Source: Flavobacterium sp. UGB4466 (lineage in GTDB: Bacteria > Bacteroidota > Bacteroidia > Flavobacteriales > Flavobacteriaceae). Taken from it: a stretch of 64,000 bases of DNA. Under the pieces are notes generated by a model. It saw nothing but the letters and a program-made list of their open reading frames with translations. It made no database searches and had not been told where the DNA came from. This document shows positions 53,120 through 60,670 of this stretch, piece by piece; within the stretch, counting starts at the first letter, position 1; every line of letters starts with the position of its first letter. The stretch covers positions 13,852-77,851 of the forward strand of contig NZ_CAGKLC010000001.1 of assembly GCF_903469665.1 (NCBI RefSeq), given 5' to 3'. Made by a program: the position numbers and the translations under genes.

Positions 53120-53674
53120 ATGAATGAAAAAACAGCAAAAAGCGTCAGCAAATTTCTTAGTCTGGTGCTCAGACATTCACCTGAAACCATCGGCTTAAAC
53201 TTAGACGAAAACGGATGGGCAGATGTTGAAGAATTGATTATAAAATGTAATAAAAATGGAAGCCAAAATCAGATGACGGCTGAACTTTTGGACTATGTGG
53301 TAGAAAATAATGATAAAAAACGTTTTGCTTTTAATGAAGACAAAACAAAGATCAGAGCCAGTCAGGGACATTCAATTTCAGTTGAGCTCAACTTGAAGGA
53401 GGCCGAACCTTCAGAGTTTTTATACCACGGAACCGTTGGGAAATTTATGGAAAGCATAAAACTTGATGGCTTACAAAAAATGAGCCGTCAGCACGTACAC
53501 CTTTCCAAAGACAAAGAAACGGCAATAAAGGTGGGAAGCAGGCGAGGAGCCCCCCAAATTCTAACCGTAAGAAGTGGTGCCATGTACAGAGACGGATTTC
53601 AATTTTATCTGTCCGAAAATAATGTTTGGCTGACCGCTGAGGTTCCGGCAAAGTACATAGAGTTTAAATTATAA
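53120..53674 (+). CDS. kptA: RNA 2'-phosphotransferase (Tpt1/KptA)
   Basis: 184 residues, full length. KptA transfers an internal RNA 2'-phosphate to NAD+, yielding clean RNA, nicotinamide and ADP-ribose 1'',2''-cyclic phosphate. All four catalytic residues can be seen: Arg-His in SLVLRHSPE, Arg in KIRASQGHS and Arg in VGSRRGAPQ. Other family blocks are LDENGWADVEELI, LYHGTVGKFMESI and QHVHLSKD. Bacterial KptA has no clear housekeeping substrate. Here it sits among ADP-ribose-handling enzymes, so its products could be recycled by its own operon. Confidence 0.95.
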   Translation: MNEKTAKSVSKFLSLVLRHSPETIGLNLDENGWADVEELIIKCNKNGSQNQMTAELLDYVVENNDKKRFAFNEDKTKIRASQGHSISVELNLKEAEPSEFLYHGTVGKFMESIKLDGLQKMSRQHVHLSKDKETAIKVGSRRGAPQILTVRSGAMYRDGFQFYLSENNVWLTAEVPAKYIEFKL

Positions 53675-53717
53675 GGAGTAGTAGGCATCATTTTAAAATT
53701 ATAAAACACAACAAATT

Positions 53718-54557
53718 ATGATACTAGAAGCAGCAATAGGTGATGCATATGGTGCAGGTTTTGAATTTCGGGATTTAGATTTTATTGCTCAAAACAACCA
53801 TTTAACCCAGTATCACAAACACGGACTTTATACTGAAATTTACAAACGCTATACAGACGATACGCAAATGGCAATTGCCATCTCAGAATTGTTATTAGAA
53901 GAGGATAATTGGAACGAAATCAAAGTAGCCGATAAGTTTGTTGAGGTATTTCACCGAGATAAAAGAAGAGGATACTCTGATAGAGTCTACAATGCCTTGG
54001 ACGCAAGTAGAAATGGATCTGATTTCATTAAAATAATCAACAATGGCAGTAACGGAAACGGTTCTGCTATGCGGGCCTATAGTATTGGTTATTTAAAAGA
54101 TATAGAGCAGTTGATGAGTTTCTGCGAAATTCAGGCAAGAACTTCTCATCATACTCCTGAAGGGATTAGTTGTGCGAAGCGTATTGCCTTGGCCGTTCAC
54201 TATTTCAAATACAATTTGGGTGATGGATCGACTTTAGTGTCATTTTTGAACGAAACGCTAAAGGAGAATGAAACCTATAAAATTACTTCGCCAATCGATA
54301 TGCACGGTTATCCGACTACACAGGCGGTTATTAAAATCGTTTCCGAAGCGACTTCCATGAAAGATTGCTTAAAAACAAGTATCGATTATGGCGGAGATAC
54401 CGATACGGTTGCTGCCTTGTGTATGGCGATTTTAAGTAACAAAGAAAACTGCGATGAAAACCTGCCCGCATTTTTGTATGAAGGTTTGGAGAATGATACA
54501 TTTGGAAAAGACTTTCTAATAAAATTAGATGCGGCTCTCGAAAATAAGTTTAATTAA
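53718..54557 (+). CDS. ADP-ribosylglycohydrolase family protein
   Basis: 279 residues, stand-alone DraG/ARH domain. Metal-binding motifs: EAAIGDAYGAGFEF, YTDDTQMAIAISELL (canonical TDDT), NGNGSAMRAYSIGYL and DYGGDTDTVAALCMAIL. ARH enzymes hydrolyse ADP-ribose from modified Arg, Ser or small molecules using two Mg2+. This is the second ARH in the operon and differs from the fused copy, so the two probably act on different substrates. Spacing is 43 bp from kptA and 3 bp to the phosphatase. Confidence 0.93.
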   Translation: MILEAAIGDAYGAGFEFRDLDFIAQNNHLTQYHKHGLYTEIYKRYTDDTQMAIAISELLLEEDNWNEIKVADKFVEVFHRDKRRGYSDRVYNALDASRNGSDFIKIINNGSNGNGSAMRAYSIGYLKDIEQLMSFCEIQARTSHHTPEGISCAKRIALAVHYFKYNLGDGSTLVSFLNETLKENETYKITSPIDMHGYPTTQAVIKIVSEATSMKDCLKTSIDYGGDTDTVAALCMAILSNKENCDENLPAFLYEGLENDTFGKDFLIKLDAALENKFN

Positions 54558-54560
54558 ATC

Positions 54561-55292
54561 ATGAAAAGAACCTTTGTTTTTGGGGATATTCACGGCGGAT
54601 TAAAAGCATTAATTCAGTTGTTAGAGAGAATGGATTGCTCAGAAAAGGATCGGTTTATTTTTTTAGGAGACTATGTAGACGGCTGGAGTGAATCAAAACA
54701 ATTAATTGATTTTCTGATTGATTTACCCCAAAAACAGGAGTGTATTTTTATCAAAGGAAATCATGATGTCTGGTGTCAGGAGTGGTTAGAGAATGATGTT
54801 ATAGACGATATTTGGTTTTTGCATGGAGGAAAATCGACTATAGAGAGTTATGTCGATATTGAACGTTCGGAAAAAGAAAAACATCGCCATTTTTTCAATA
54901 CTATGAAAGATTACTTTGTAGACGAAAGTAACAATTTATTCATTCATGCCGGTTTTTCGTCCATGCATGGCCCGGAGAAAGAACATTACCAAAGCAATTA
55001 TTCGTGGGATAGAACGTTGTGGGAAATGGCTTTGACAATGGATAAGAGAATTAAAAAAGATTCGCTTTCCTATCCGAAAAGATTGTTACTTTATGATGAG
55101 ATTTATATTGGTCACACACCAACCCTTCATTATAATGTAGAGATTCCAATGCAAGGATGTAATGTGTGGAATGTCGATACCGGGGCTGGCTTTTATGGCA
55201 GATTAACGGGGCTTGATGTAGAGACAAAAGTATTTTGGCAAAGTGATATAGTACAAGAGCTTTATCCAAATGAAAAAGGAAGAAATAAATAA
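54561..55292 (+). CDS. Calcineurin-like metallophosphoesterase (PPP type)
   Basis: 243 residues with the full dimetal phosphoesterase set: FGDIHGGLKAL (D-x-H), IFLGDYVDGWSESK (GDxVDG), IFIKGNHDVW (GNHD), FIHAGFSS (H) and YIGHTPTLHYN (GH). It resembles PrpE/ApaH-like serine-threonine or dinucleoside phosphatases. In this operon it could dephosphorylate ADP-ribose-1''-phosphate, a KptA by-product, or an RNA end; this is inference. It starts 3 bp after the ARH gene. Confidence 0.92.
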   Translation: MKRTFVFGDIHGGLKALIQLLERMDCSEKDRFIFLGDYVDGWSESKQLIDFLIDLPQKQECIFIKGNHDVWCQEWLENDVIDDIWFLHGGKSTIESYVDIERSEKEKHRHFFNTMKDYFVDESNNLFIHAGFSSMHGPEKEHYQSNYSWDRTLWEMALTMDKRIKKDSLSYPKRLLLYDEIYIGHTPTLHYNVEIPMQGCNVWNVDTGAGFYGRLTGLDVETKVFWQSDIVQELYPNEKGRNK

Positions 55293-55316
55293 TTGAAAAA
55301 ATAACGAAGAAATTTT

Positions 55317-56786
55317 ATGAACCCATTATTATTAACCGACGGTTACAAAGTTGACCACAGAAGACAATACCCAGACGGAACAACATTAGTATATTCCAAC
55401 TGGACGCCAAGAAAATCAAGAATTGAAGGTTTAGAAGAAGTTGTGTTTTTTGGATTGCAATATTTCATCAAAAAATATATCATTCATGATTTTGAGGCCG
55501 ATTTCTTTAAAAGACCAAAAGAAGAAGTCGTTAAAAAATACGCTCGCAGAATCAACAATTATTTAGGGGAAAATCAGGTTGGAACCAAACATATTGAAGA
55601 TTTACATGATTTAGGATATATTCCAATGGTTTTTAAAGCGTTGCCAGAAGGTGTTAGCGTGCCATTAAGAGTACCCATGTTTACGATGTACAATACGCTT
55701 CCGGAGTTTTTCTGGCTAACTAATTATTTCGAAACCTTATTGTCTGCTGTAGTCTGGTTGCCTTGTAACTCTGCTACTATTGCAAAAGAATATCGAAAAG
55801 TATTGGATAAATTTGCCGACGAAACAGCATCAGTTCCTGAATTTGTAGATTGGCAGGCGCATGATTTCTCAATGAGAGGAATGGGTGGAATCGAGGCAGC
55901 AATTACTTCTGCTGCTGGACATTTATTGAGTTTTACGGGTTCTGATACCATTCCGGTAATTGACTTTTTTGAAGAATATTATAATGCTAACTCTGATACC
56001 GAATTGATTGCAGGTTCAGTTGCGGCAACAGAGCACTCTGTAATGTGTATGGGAACCACTGAAGGAGAATGCGAAACGTTTAAAAGACTGGTTACAGAAG
56101 TGTATCCAAAAGGAATCGTGTCTATAGTTTCGGATACCTGGGATTTATGGAAAGTTCTGACCGACTATTTACCACGATTGAAAGAAGAAATAATTGCCAG
56201 AGAAGGTAAAGTGGTGATCCGACCTGATAGTGGCGATCCGGTAGATATTATTTGTGGTAATCCAAACGGAAAAACAGCAGAAGAGAAAAAAGGAGTAATT
56301 GAGCTGCTTTGGGATGTTTTTGGAGGCACGGTTAATGCAAAAGGATATAAAGAGCTTATTCCGCAGATTGGTGCCATTTACGGTGATAGTATTACGGTAG
56401 CAAGGGCCACCCAAATTTGCGAAAGATTAAAAGAAAAAGGATTTGCTTCTACAAACGTTGTTTTGGGGATCGGTTCGTTTACCTATCAATACAATACCCG
56501 AGATACTTTTGGTTTTGCAATGAAAGCAACTTATGGAGAAGTTAATGGAGAAGGCAGAGCGATCTTTAAAGATCCAATCACAGATGACGGAACTAAAAAA
56601 TCAGCCAAAGGATTAATGAAAATTGATTTAATTGATGGGGTATATCATTTAACGGACAATGTTTCCTGGGAAGAAGAAAAACAAGGCGAATTAAAAGAAG
56701 TTTTCAGAGACGGGAAACTTTTAACAGAGCAGTCTTTAGCAGATATTAGATTTCGAGTTAAATCTCAAATAAGCGTTACATTATAA
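55317..56786 (+). CDS. nadV: Nicotinamide phosphoribosyltransferase (NadV/NAMPT)
   Basis: 489 residues, equal to human NAMPT in length. It joins nicotinamide to PRPP, giving NMN; in NARP1-like systems a relative uses ADPR-PP to make NAD+ directly. Motifs: LLLTDGYKVDHRRQYPDGT (start), SMRGMGGIEAAITSAAGH, catalytic His in VAATEHSVMCMGTTEGECE, SDTWDLWKVL, VIRPDSGDP, IYGDSITV and GIGSFTYQ. Last gene of the operon, 24 bp after the phosphatase, followed by a terminator. nadD lies just beyond on the other strand. Confidence 0.95.
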   Translation: MNPLLLTDGYKVDHRRQYPDGTTLVYSNWTPRKSRIEGLEEVVFFGLQYFIKKYIIHDFEADFFKRPKEEVVKKYARRINNYLGENQVGTKHIEDLHDLGYIPMVFKALPEGVSVPLRVPMFTMYNTLPEFFWLTNYFETLLSAVVWLPCNSATIAKEYRKVLDKFADETASVPEFVDWQAHDFSMRGMGGIEAAITSAAGHLLSFTGSDTIPVIDFFEEYYNANSDTELIAGSVAATEHSVMCMGTTEGECETFKRLVTEVYPKGIVSIVSDTWDLWKVLTDYLPRLKEEIIAREGKVVIRPDSGDPVDIICGNPNGKTAEEKKGVIELLWDVFGGTVNAKGYKELIPQIGAIYGDSITVARATQICERLKEKGFASTNVVLGIGSFTYQYNTRDTFGFAMKATYGEVNGEGRAIFKDPITDDGTKKSAKGLMKIDLIDGVYHLTDNVSWEEEKQGELKEVFRDGKLLTEQSLADIRFRVKSQISVTL

Positions 56787-56810
56787 AATGTAAAAGCCTG
56801 AATTTTGAAC

Positions 56811-56849
56811 ATGCCCCAAAAAGTTAGACACTATTTGGGGCATTTTTTA
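56811..56849 (+). terminator. Operon terminator after nadV
   Basis: ATGCCCCAAA-N13-TTTGGGGCAT followed by T6: a perfect 10-bp, GC-containing stem. Confidence 0.9.
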
Positions 56850-56855
56850 TGGACT

Positions 56856-56890
56856 TGTGATTCCTCGTTCCTCGGAATGACAAGATTGCG
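56856..56890. repeat. Short dispersed-repeat-like segment
   Basis: GATTCCTCGTTCCTCGGAATGAC with an internal fold-back (ATTCC / GGAAT). From memory, the same wording recurs between genes in many Bacteroidota genomes. Only one copy is in this window. Confidence 0.4.
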
Positions 56891-56896
56891 TAGAAA

Positions 56897-57478
56897 TTAT
56901 TTCTTGTAAAAATTATTATGATCGATATATTCCCAAACTTTTGGCGGTAAAAGAGGCTGTATGTTTTTGCCTTCTTTGATACTGTTTCGGATAAAAGTAG
57001 AAGAGATTTCTACAATTGGAGCATCAATGATATGCACTTTTGGATGCGATTTTAATTCAATGTTTTCCTCTTCTTCAGATATTCGAGGATAGACATAAAT
57101 ATCGTAATCTGCTAAAAGCACTTCGTAGTTTTTCCATTTATGAAGCGTTTTTAAGTTGTCTTCGCCCATGATTAAAGAAAAGCCATGCGATGGATACTTT
57201 TCATGCAAATGAACCAGTGTATTGACCGTATAACTAGGCTGTGGTAATTTGAATTCGATGTCTGAAGGTCTTATTTTTGGATAATCTTCAGTGGCCAAAT
57301 ACACCATTTGCAAGCGTTGGTGATCGTCTAACAAGGTAGATTTCTTTTTAAGCGGATTGTGTGGGGTAACAACCATCCATATCTGATCTAAATCGGCAAA
57401 TTCAGCCATGTGGTTGGCAATGATTAAATGACCAACATGAATGGGGTTATACGTTCCGAAATAAAGGCCTATTTTCAT
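56897..57478 (-). CDS. nadD: Nicotinate-nucleotide adenylyltransferase
   Basis: 193 residues. NadD adenylylates nicotinate (or nicotinamide) mononucleotide in NAD synthesis. Nucleotidyltransferase motifs: GLYFGTYNPIHVGHLIIANHM (HxGH), VTPHNPLKKK, SLIMGEDNLKTLHKWKNYEVLL, and ISSTFIRNSIKEGKNIQPLLPPKVWEYI (ISSTxIR). It is convergent with the NadV operon, so the two NAD genes are neighbours but not co-transcribed. No NrtR-like site was seen near it. Confidence 0.96.
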   Translation of the reverse strand: MKIGLYFGTYNPIHVGHLIIANHMAEFADLDQIWMVVTPHNPLKKKSTLLDDHQRLQMVYLATEDYPKIRPSDIEFKLPQPSYTVNTLVHLHEKYPSHGFSLIMGEDNLKTLHKWKNYEVLLADYDIYVYPRISEEEENIELKSHPKVHIIDAPIVEISSTFIRNSIKEGKNIQPLLPPKVWEYIDHNNFYKK

Positions 57479-57480
57479 GG

Positions 57481-57509
57481 TTTAGTAACTGGTAATTAGT
57501 GAAAAGTGA
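57481..57509. repeat. TTAGTAA/TGATTAGT word tract (family 2)
   Basis: A short tract of the same vocabulary as 43535-43573 fills the gap between nadD and the four-helix-bundle gene. Confidence 0.5.
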
Positions 57510-57875
57510 TTAGTCTTTAAGTGTTTTGCAAAAAGAATTAATCATTTTTGATTCTTCTTCAATTAGATTTAGAATTTCTCTATAAAGAACTTCGTTAGTT
57601 ATAAATCCTAGTTCATTTGCAATTACTAATTGAGTTTCAATCTCAAACAGAGACCCTCTGGATATATTTAGGAAATGGGTAAATGAATTATCAGTATTCC
57701 GGCCATAGCCTTCTGCGATGTTTGATGGAACTGAAACAGAAGCCCTTTTTAACTGACTAGTGAGTGCATATAATTCTTCTTGCGGGAATGATTTTACCAA
57801 CTGATACGTCAGGGAAACAATTTTAATCCCTTTTTGCCAAATTAGTAATTCCTTATATGATTTAATTCCACTCAT
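57510..57875 (-). CDS. Four helix bundle protein (rRNA intervening-sequence family)
   Basis: 121 residues of the S23/IVS four-helix-bundle family: SYKELLIWQKGIKIVSLTYQLVKSFPQEELYALTSQLKRASVSVPSNIAEGYGR, then FTHFLNISRGSLFEIETQLVIANELGF. The family is named from proteins encoded in 23S rRNA intervening sequences but also occurs free in Bacteroidota chromosomes; the function is unknown. Here it lies between nadD and gmk with word-repeat tracts on both sides, as if inserted there. Confidence 0.9.
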   Translation of the reverse strand: MSGIKSYKELLIWQKGIKIVSLTYQLVKSFPQEELYALTSQLKRASVSVPSNIAEGYGRNTDNSFTHFLNISRGSLFEIETQLVIANELGFITNEVLYREILNLIEEESKMINSFCKTLKD

Positions 57876-57971
57876 GTAATATTATAATTTAAATTCGAGA
57901 TCTACTATTTATGACGAAAGACTAGCAACAAGTAACTAAGGGCTAATGACTAGTAACTAATGACTAATAAA

Positions 57972-58544
57972 CTATTTCGAAATAAAATCTTTTACCAACT
58001 GATATGCTTCTTCTTTAGCGGTATCTAAATCGTAATTTTTGATAATCGTATCAAATTGCGGTGCAGTTGCCAGTTCAACCGAAGCCTTTGCAATTCGCAT
58101 GTTTATTTTGTCATCACTTTCAGTAGAACGTTGTTTTAGTCGACGTTTTAGTTCGTCAACACTTGGAGGTTTTACAAATACAGCCAAAGTTTGTTCCGGG
58201 AATTTATGTTTGATACGCAGTCCGCCGGCCACATCAATATCAAAAATCACATTTTTACCTAAAGCCCAGATTCTTTCAATCTCCGATTTTAAAGTACCAT
58301 AAAAGTTGTCGCGATACACTTCTTCCCATTCCAGGAATTCCTCGGCCTTGATGTGTTTCTTGAATTGCTCCAGTGAAATAAAATAATAATCTTTTCCGTG
58401 TTCTTCCTCTCCGCGTGGGTCGCGAGACGCTGCTGAGATTGAAAATTCTAAATTTAAATCTTCTTTCCCCAATAAATGCTTTACTATAGTTGTTTTCCCC
58501 GATCCTGATGGTGCTGAAAAAACAATTAATTTTCCTTTATTCAT
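57972..58544 (-). CDS. gmk: Guanylate kinase
   Basis: 190 residues. Gmk phosphorylates GMP to GDP. P-loop: VFSAPSGSGKTTIVKHLL; GMP-binding region: SISAASRDPRGEEEHGKDYYFIS and EFLEWEEVYRDNFYGTLKSEI; lid: RRLKQRSTESDDKINMRIAKA. Where most members have TRxPR, this one has SRDPR. Gene order yicC-gmk-nadD on one strand is common in Bacteroidota. Confidence 0.96.
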   Translation of the reverse strand: MNKGKLIVFSAPSGSGKTTIVKHLLGKEDLNLEFSISAASRDPRGEEEHGKDYYFISLEQFKKHIKAEEFLEWEEVYRDNFYGTLKSEIERIWALGKNVIFDIDVAGGLRIKHKFPEQTLAVFVKPPSVDELKRRLKQRSTESDDKINMRIAKASVELATAPQFDTIIKNYDLDTAKEEAYQLVKDFISK

Positions 58545-58550
58545 TAATTT

Positions 58551-58638
58551 ATGCTTTAGGCTTTAGGCGGTACGCTTTAAGCTCACTTACTCTATGTTTT
58601 TTTTGCTTAAAGCCTATTGCTTAAAGCTTGCGGCTTTT
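58551..58638. repeat. GCTTTAGGC / GCTTAAAGC fold-back word tract (family 4)
   Basis: GCTTTAGGCTTTAGGC words and GCTTTAAGC are followed, after a T8 run, by GCTTAAAGCC and GCTTAAAGC in the opposite sense. The halves can pair. The tract fills the gmk-yicC gap and reaches the yicC stop. Confidence 0.75.
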
Positions 58639-59497
58639 AAAGTACATTTAAAACCTGTTCTTTGATTTTTTCCAATTCATCCTTCATCATGACAACCAAT
58701 TTTTGCATCTGCGCATGATTCGATTTTGAACCCATGGTATTGATTTCACGGCCCATTTCCTGAGTGATGAATCCAAGTTTTCTACCGTTAGCTTCAGAAC
58801 CTTTAATAGTTTCAAGGAAATAATCTAAATGATTGGTTAAACGAACTTTTTCCTCCGTAATATCAAGTTTCTCAAGATAGTAAATCAATTCCTGTTCGAA
58901 TCGGTTTTCATCCACATTCACTTTCAATTCTGAAATAGCAGTTTGCAGACGGTCTTTAATCGCTTTAATACGTTCCGGATCAAGTGCCAGAGCGTCATTC
59001 ATGTATTGACGGATATTTGATATTCTAAGATTGAATTCTTTTTCAAGAGATTCGCCTTCGTCTTTTCTAAAAGTCAGAATGTTTTCCAAGGCCTCTTCGA
59101 TGATCAGCTGAATTTGTTCCCAGTCATTTTCATCAATTTCTTCGCGCTCCGTCTTTAGGGTATCCGGCATTCGAACGGCCATTTTCATCAGTTCCGTTTC
59201 GTCTGCATTCGGGTAAACTTCTTTTAGTTGGGCGATGTAGTTTTTTACAACAGGAACATTTACCTTAGTTGAGGTTTGTTCAGAAGTACTTTCAACGTAA
59301 ATTCCGAAATCAATTTTTCCTCTTTCCAGTTTAGTAGAGATTTGAGTTCTTAAACCTAGTTCCATTTCGCGGTACACCGATGGCATTCTAACATTTAAAT
59401 CTAAACCTTTACTGTTTAAGGATTTTACTTCAACGGTAATTTTTTTTGTAGGCAATTGCAAAGAAGCTTTGCCAAACCCTGTCATAGATTGTATCAT
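58637..59497 (-). CDS. yicC: YicC family endoribonuclease/stress protein
   Basis: 286 residues with the YicC_N start MIQSMTGFGKASL, KSLNSKGLDLNVRMP and the DUF1732 C-terminal block (LDITEEKVRLTNHLDYFLETI, GRKLGFITQEMGREINTMGSKSNHAQMQKLVVMMKDELEKIKEQVLNVL). YicC proteins have been linked to sRNA turnover and stationary phase, with RNase activity reported for some. It lies upstream of gmk on the same strand. Confidence 0.95.
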   Translation of the reverse strand: MIQSMTGFGKASLQLPTKKITVEVKSLNSKGLDLNVRMPSVYREMELGLRTQISTKLERGKIDFGIYVESTSEQTSTKVNVPVVKNYIAQLKEVYPNADETELMKMAVRMPDTLKTEREEIDENDWEQIQLIIEEALENILTFRKDEGESLEKEFNLRISNIRQYMNDALALDPERIKAIKDRLQTAISELKVNVDENRFEQELIYYLEKLDITEEKVRLTNHLDYFLETIKGSEANGRKLGFITQEMGREINTMGSKSNHAQMQKLVVMMKDELEKIKEQVLNVL

Positions 59498-59577
59498 ATA
59501 ATTGAGTATAAAGGCGCAAAGATACTAAAAAACTTTAGAGTGAGGTTTTCTAGTTTCTATTGCCTTATTTTTAAAAG

Positions 59578-59690
59578 GTTTTGGGCGTTCCCTTCGGTCG
59601 GGCTATTCGTTTCAATCTTTTTTTGAGCAGAAAAAACTCAAAAAAAGGATTTCCACTTCTATCCCTAACGCAAACCGGGAATCTTTACAG
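59578..59690. repeat. Dispersed intergenic element remnant
   Basis: GGGCGTTCCCTTCGGTCGGGC with an internal fold, followed by AAAAAAAGGATTTCCACTTC. From memory this resembles a multi-copy intergenic element of Bacteroidota genomes. Only one copy is visible here, so the assignment is tentative. It fills most of the gap between yicC and the ArsC-like gene. Confidence 0.4.
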
Positions 59691-59702
59691 CTTTTAGCTA
59701 AA

Positions 59703-60056
59703 TTATTGTCCTAAGGCTTTCATTACCTGTAGAACATTCTGCTGACTGTTGCCGATGTAGATTTTGCCGTCAATAATAAAAACAGGACGGCTTAAAAAAG
59801 TATAGTGTTCCAAGATGTATTTTTTAAAATCGGCTTCCGTTAAAGATTTGTTCTTTAAATCCATCGATTTATACAATTGTGCTTTTTTGCTGAACAAAGC
59901 TTCGTAACTACCCGAAAGTTGATACATTTCTTCTAATTCCGTTGCTGTAATCGGATTTTGTTTAATGTCGTGAAAAACCAGGTTATTGCCTTCCGGTAAT
60001 GCTTTAATGATTTTTCGGCAAGTATCGCAGGATGCTAAGTAATATATTTTGTTCAT
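59703..60056 (-). CDS. ArsC/Spx-family thioredoxin-fold protein
   Basis: 117 residues, thioredoxin fold of the arsenate reductase (ArsC)/Spx/MgsR group. It starts IYYLASCDTCRKIIKALP with a CxxC pair, then VFHDIKQNPITATELEEM, YKSMDLKNKSLTEADF and LSRPVFIIDGKIYIGNS (cis-Pro after Arg). CxxC rather than a single Cys points to the Spx-like or oxidoreductase side instead of a true arsenate reductase. No ars genes are nearby. Confidence 0.88.
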   Translation of the reverse strand: MNKIYYLASCDTCRKIIKALPEGNNLVFHDIKQNPITATELEEMYQLSGSYEALFSKKAQLYKSMDLKNKSLTEADFKKYILEHYTFLSRPVFIIDGKIYIGNSQQNVLQVMKALGQ

Positions 60057-60134
60057 AAGTTTAAATTTAAGAGACTACAAAGAAAATCCATTTGAAACTT
60101 AAAATTGCCTAATTTTAGAAAAAAAAATAAAAAT

Positions 60135-60590
60135 ATGAACCCAGTTTTTGAAGTACAAAAGACCATTAGAGAGATTCTTTTGAAAGTTTTAGACAGTCAT
60201 TCATTAGAACAGTTAAACAAAATTCCACCGGGATTTAATAATAATATCATTTGGAATATCGCACATTGCGTTGCTTCACAGCAGGCTTTGGTTTATAAGT
60301 TATCGGGCTTACCGGTTACCATTTCTGAAGAGTTTATTGCTAAATACCGAAAAGATACTAAGCCGGAAGGAGACGTTTCGCAAGCGGAAGTTGATAAAAT
60401 ACGGGAGTTGCTTTCGACTACTTTAAAGCAGGTTGAAAATGATTTTGCGGCAGGTATTTTTGTGAATTATAATGAATACACCACTAGTTTAGGATATACC
60501 CTGAAGAATATAAACGGAGCTTTGGATTTTAATAATTATCATGAAGGCGTTCATACCGGGATAGTAATGAGTATTCGAAAGTTTGTTTAG
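60135..60590 (+). CDS. DinB-like family protein
   Basis: 151 residues from the ATG at 60135; the frame goes back to a TTG at 60105 in AT-rich leader and is not preferred. Four-helix DinB/YfiT fold: FEVQKTIREILLKVLDSHSLEQLNKIPPGFNNNIIWNIAHCVASQQAL (metal His in IAHC) and FNNYHEGVHTGIVMSIRKF (two His). Third DinB-like gene in the window. Function unknown; bacillithiol-type transferase chemistry is possible. Confidence 0.85.
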   Translation: MNPVFEVQKTIREILLKVLDSHSLEQLNKIPPGFNNNIIWNIAHCVASQQALVYKLSGLPVTISEEFIAKYRKDTKPEGDVSQAEVDKIRELLSTTLKQVENDFAAGIFVNYNEYTTSLGYTLKNINGALDFNNYHEGVHTGIVMSIRKFV

Positions 60591-60616
60591 ATCTTTTTTG
60601 GGACAACTCAATTTAC

Positions 60617-60656
60617 GAAAAAATCCGACGGTTTCTAAAAAACTGTCGGATTTTGT
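60617..60656. repeat. CCGAC(A)GG palindrome, terminator-like copy
   Basis: AAAATCCGACGGTTT-N5-AAACTGTCGGATTTT with one G-U pair, between convergent genes. Same family as 37947 and 39985; probably a two-way terminator. Confidence 0.82.
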
Positions 60657-60670
60657 ATTTTAAAAGGATG

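Noticed and set aside
56811..56849. Hairpin containing CCCCAAAAAGTTAGACAC as an insertion-sequence end
   Set aside because: The wording is reminiscent of some IS termini, but no transposase or matching second end is present, and a terminator explains the structure fully.
59703..60056. True arsenate reductase call for the ArsC-like gene
   Set aside because: The active site is CxxC (CDTC), as in Spx/MgsR-like members, and no arsenic resistance genes are nearby.
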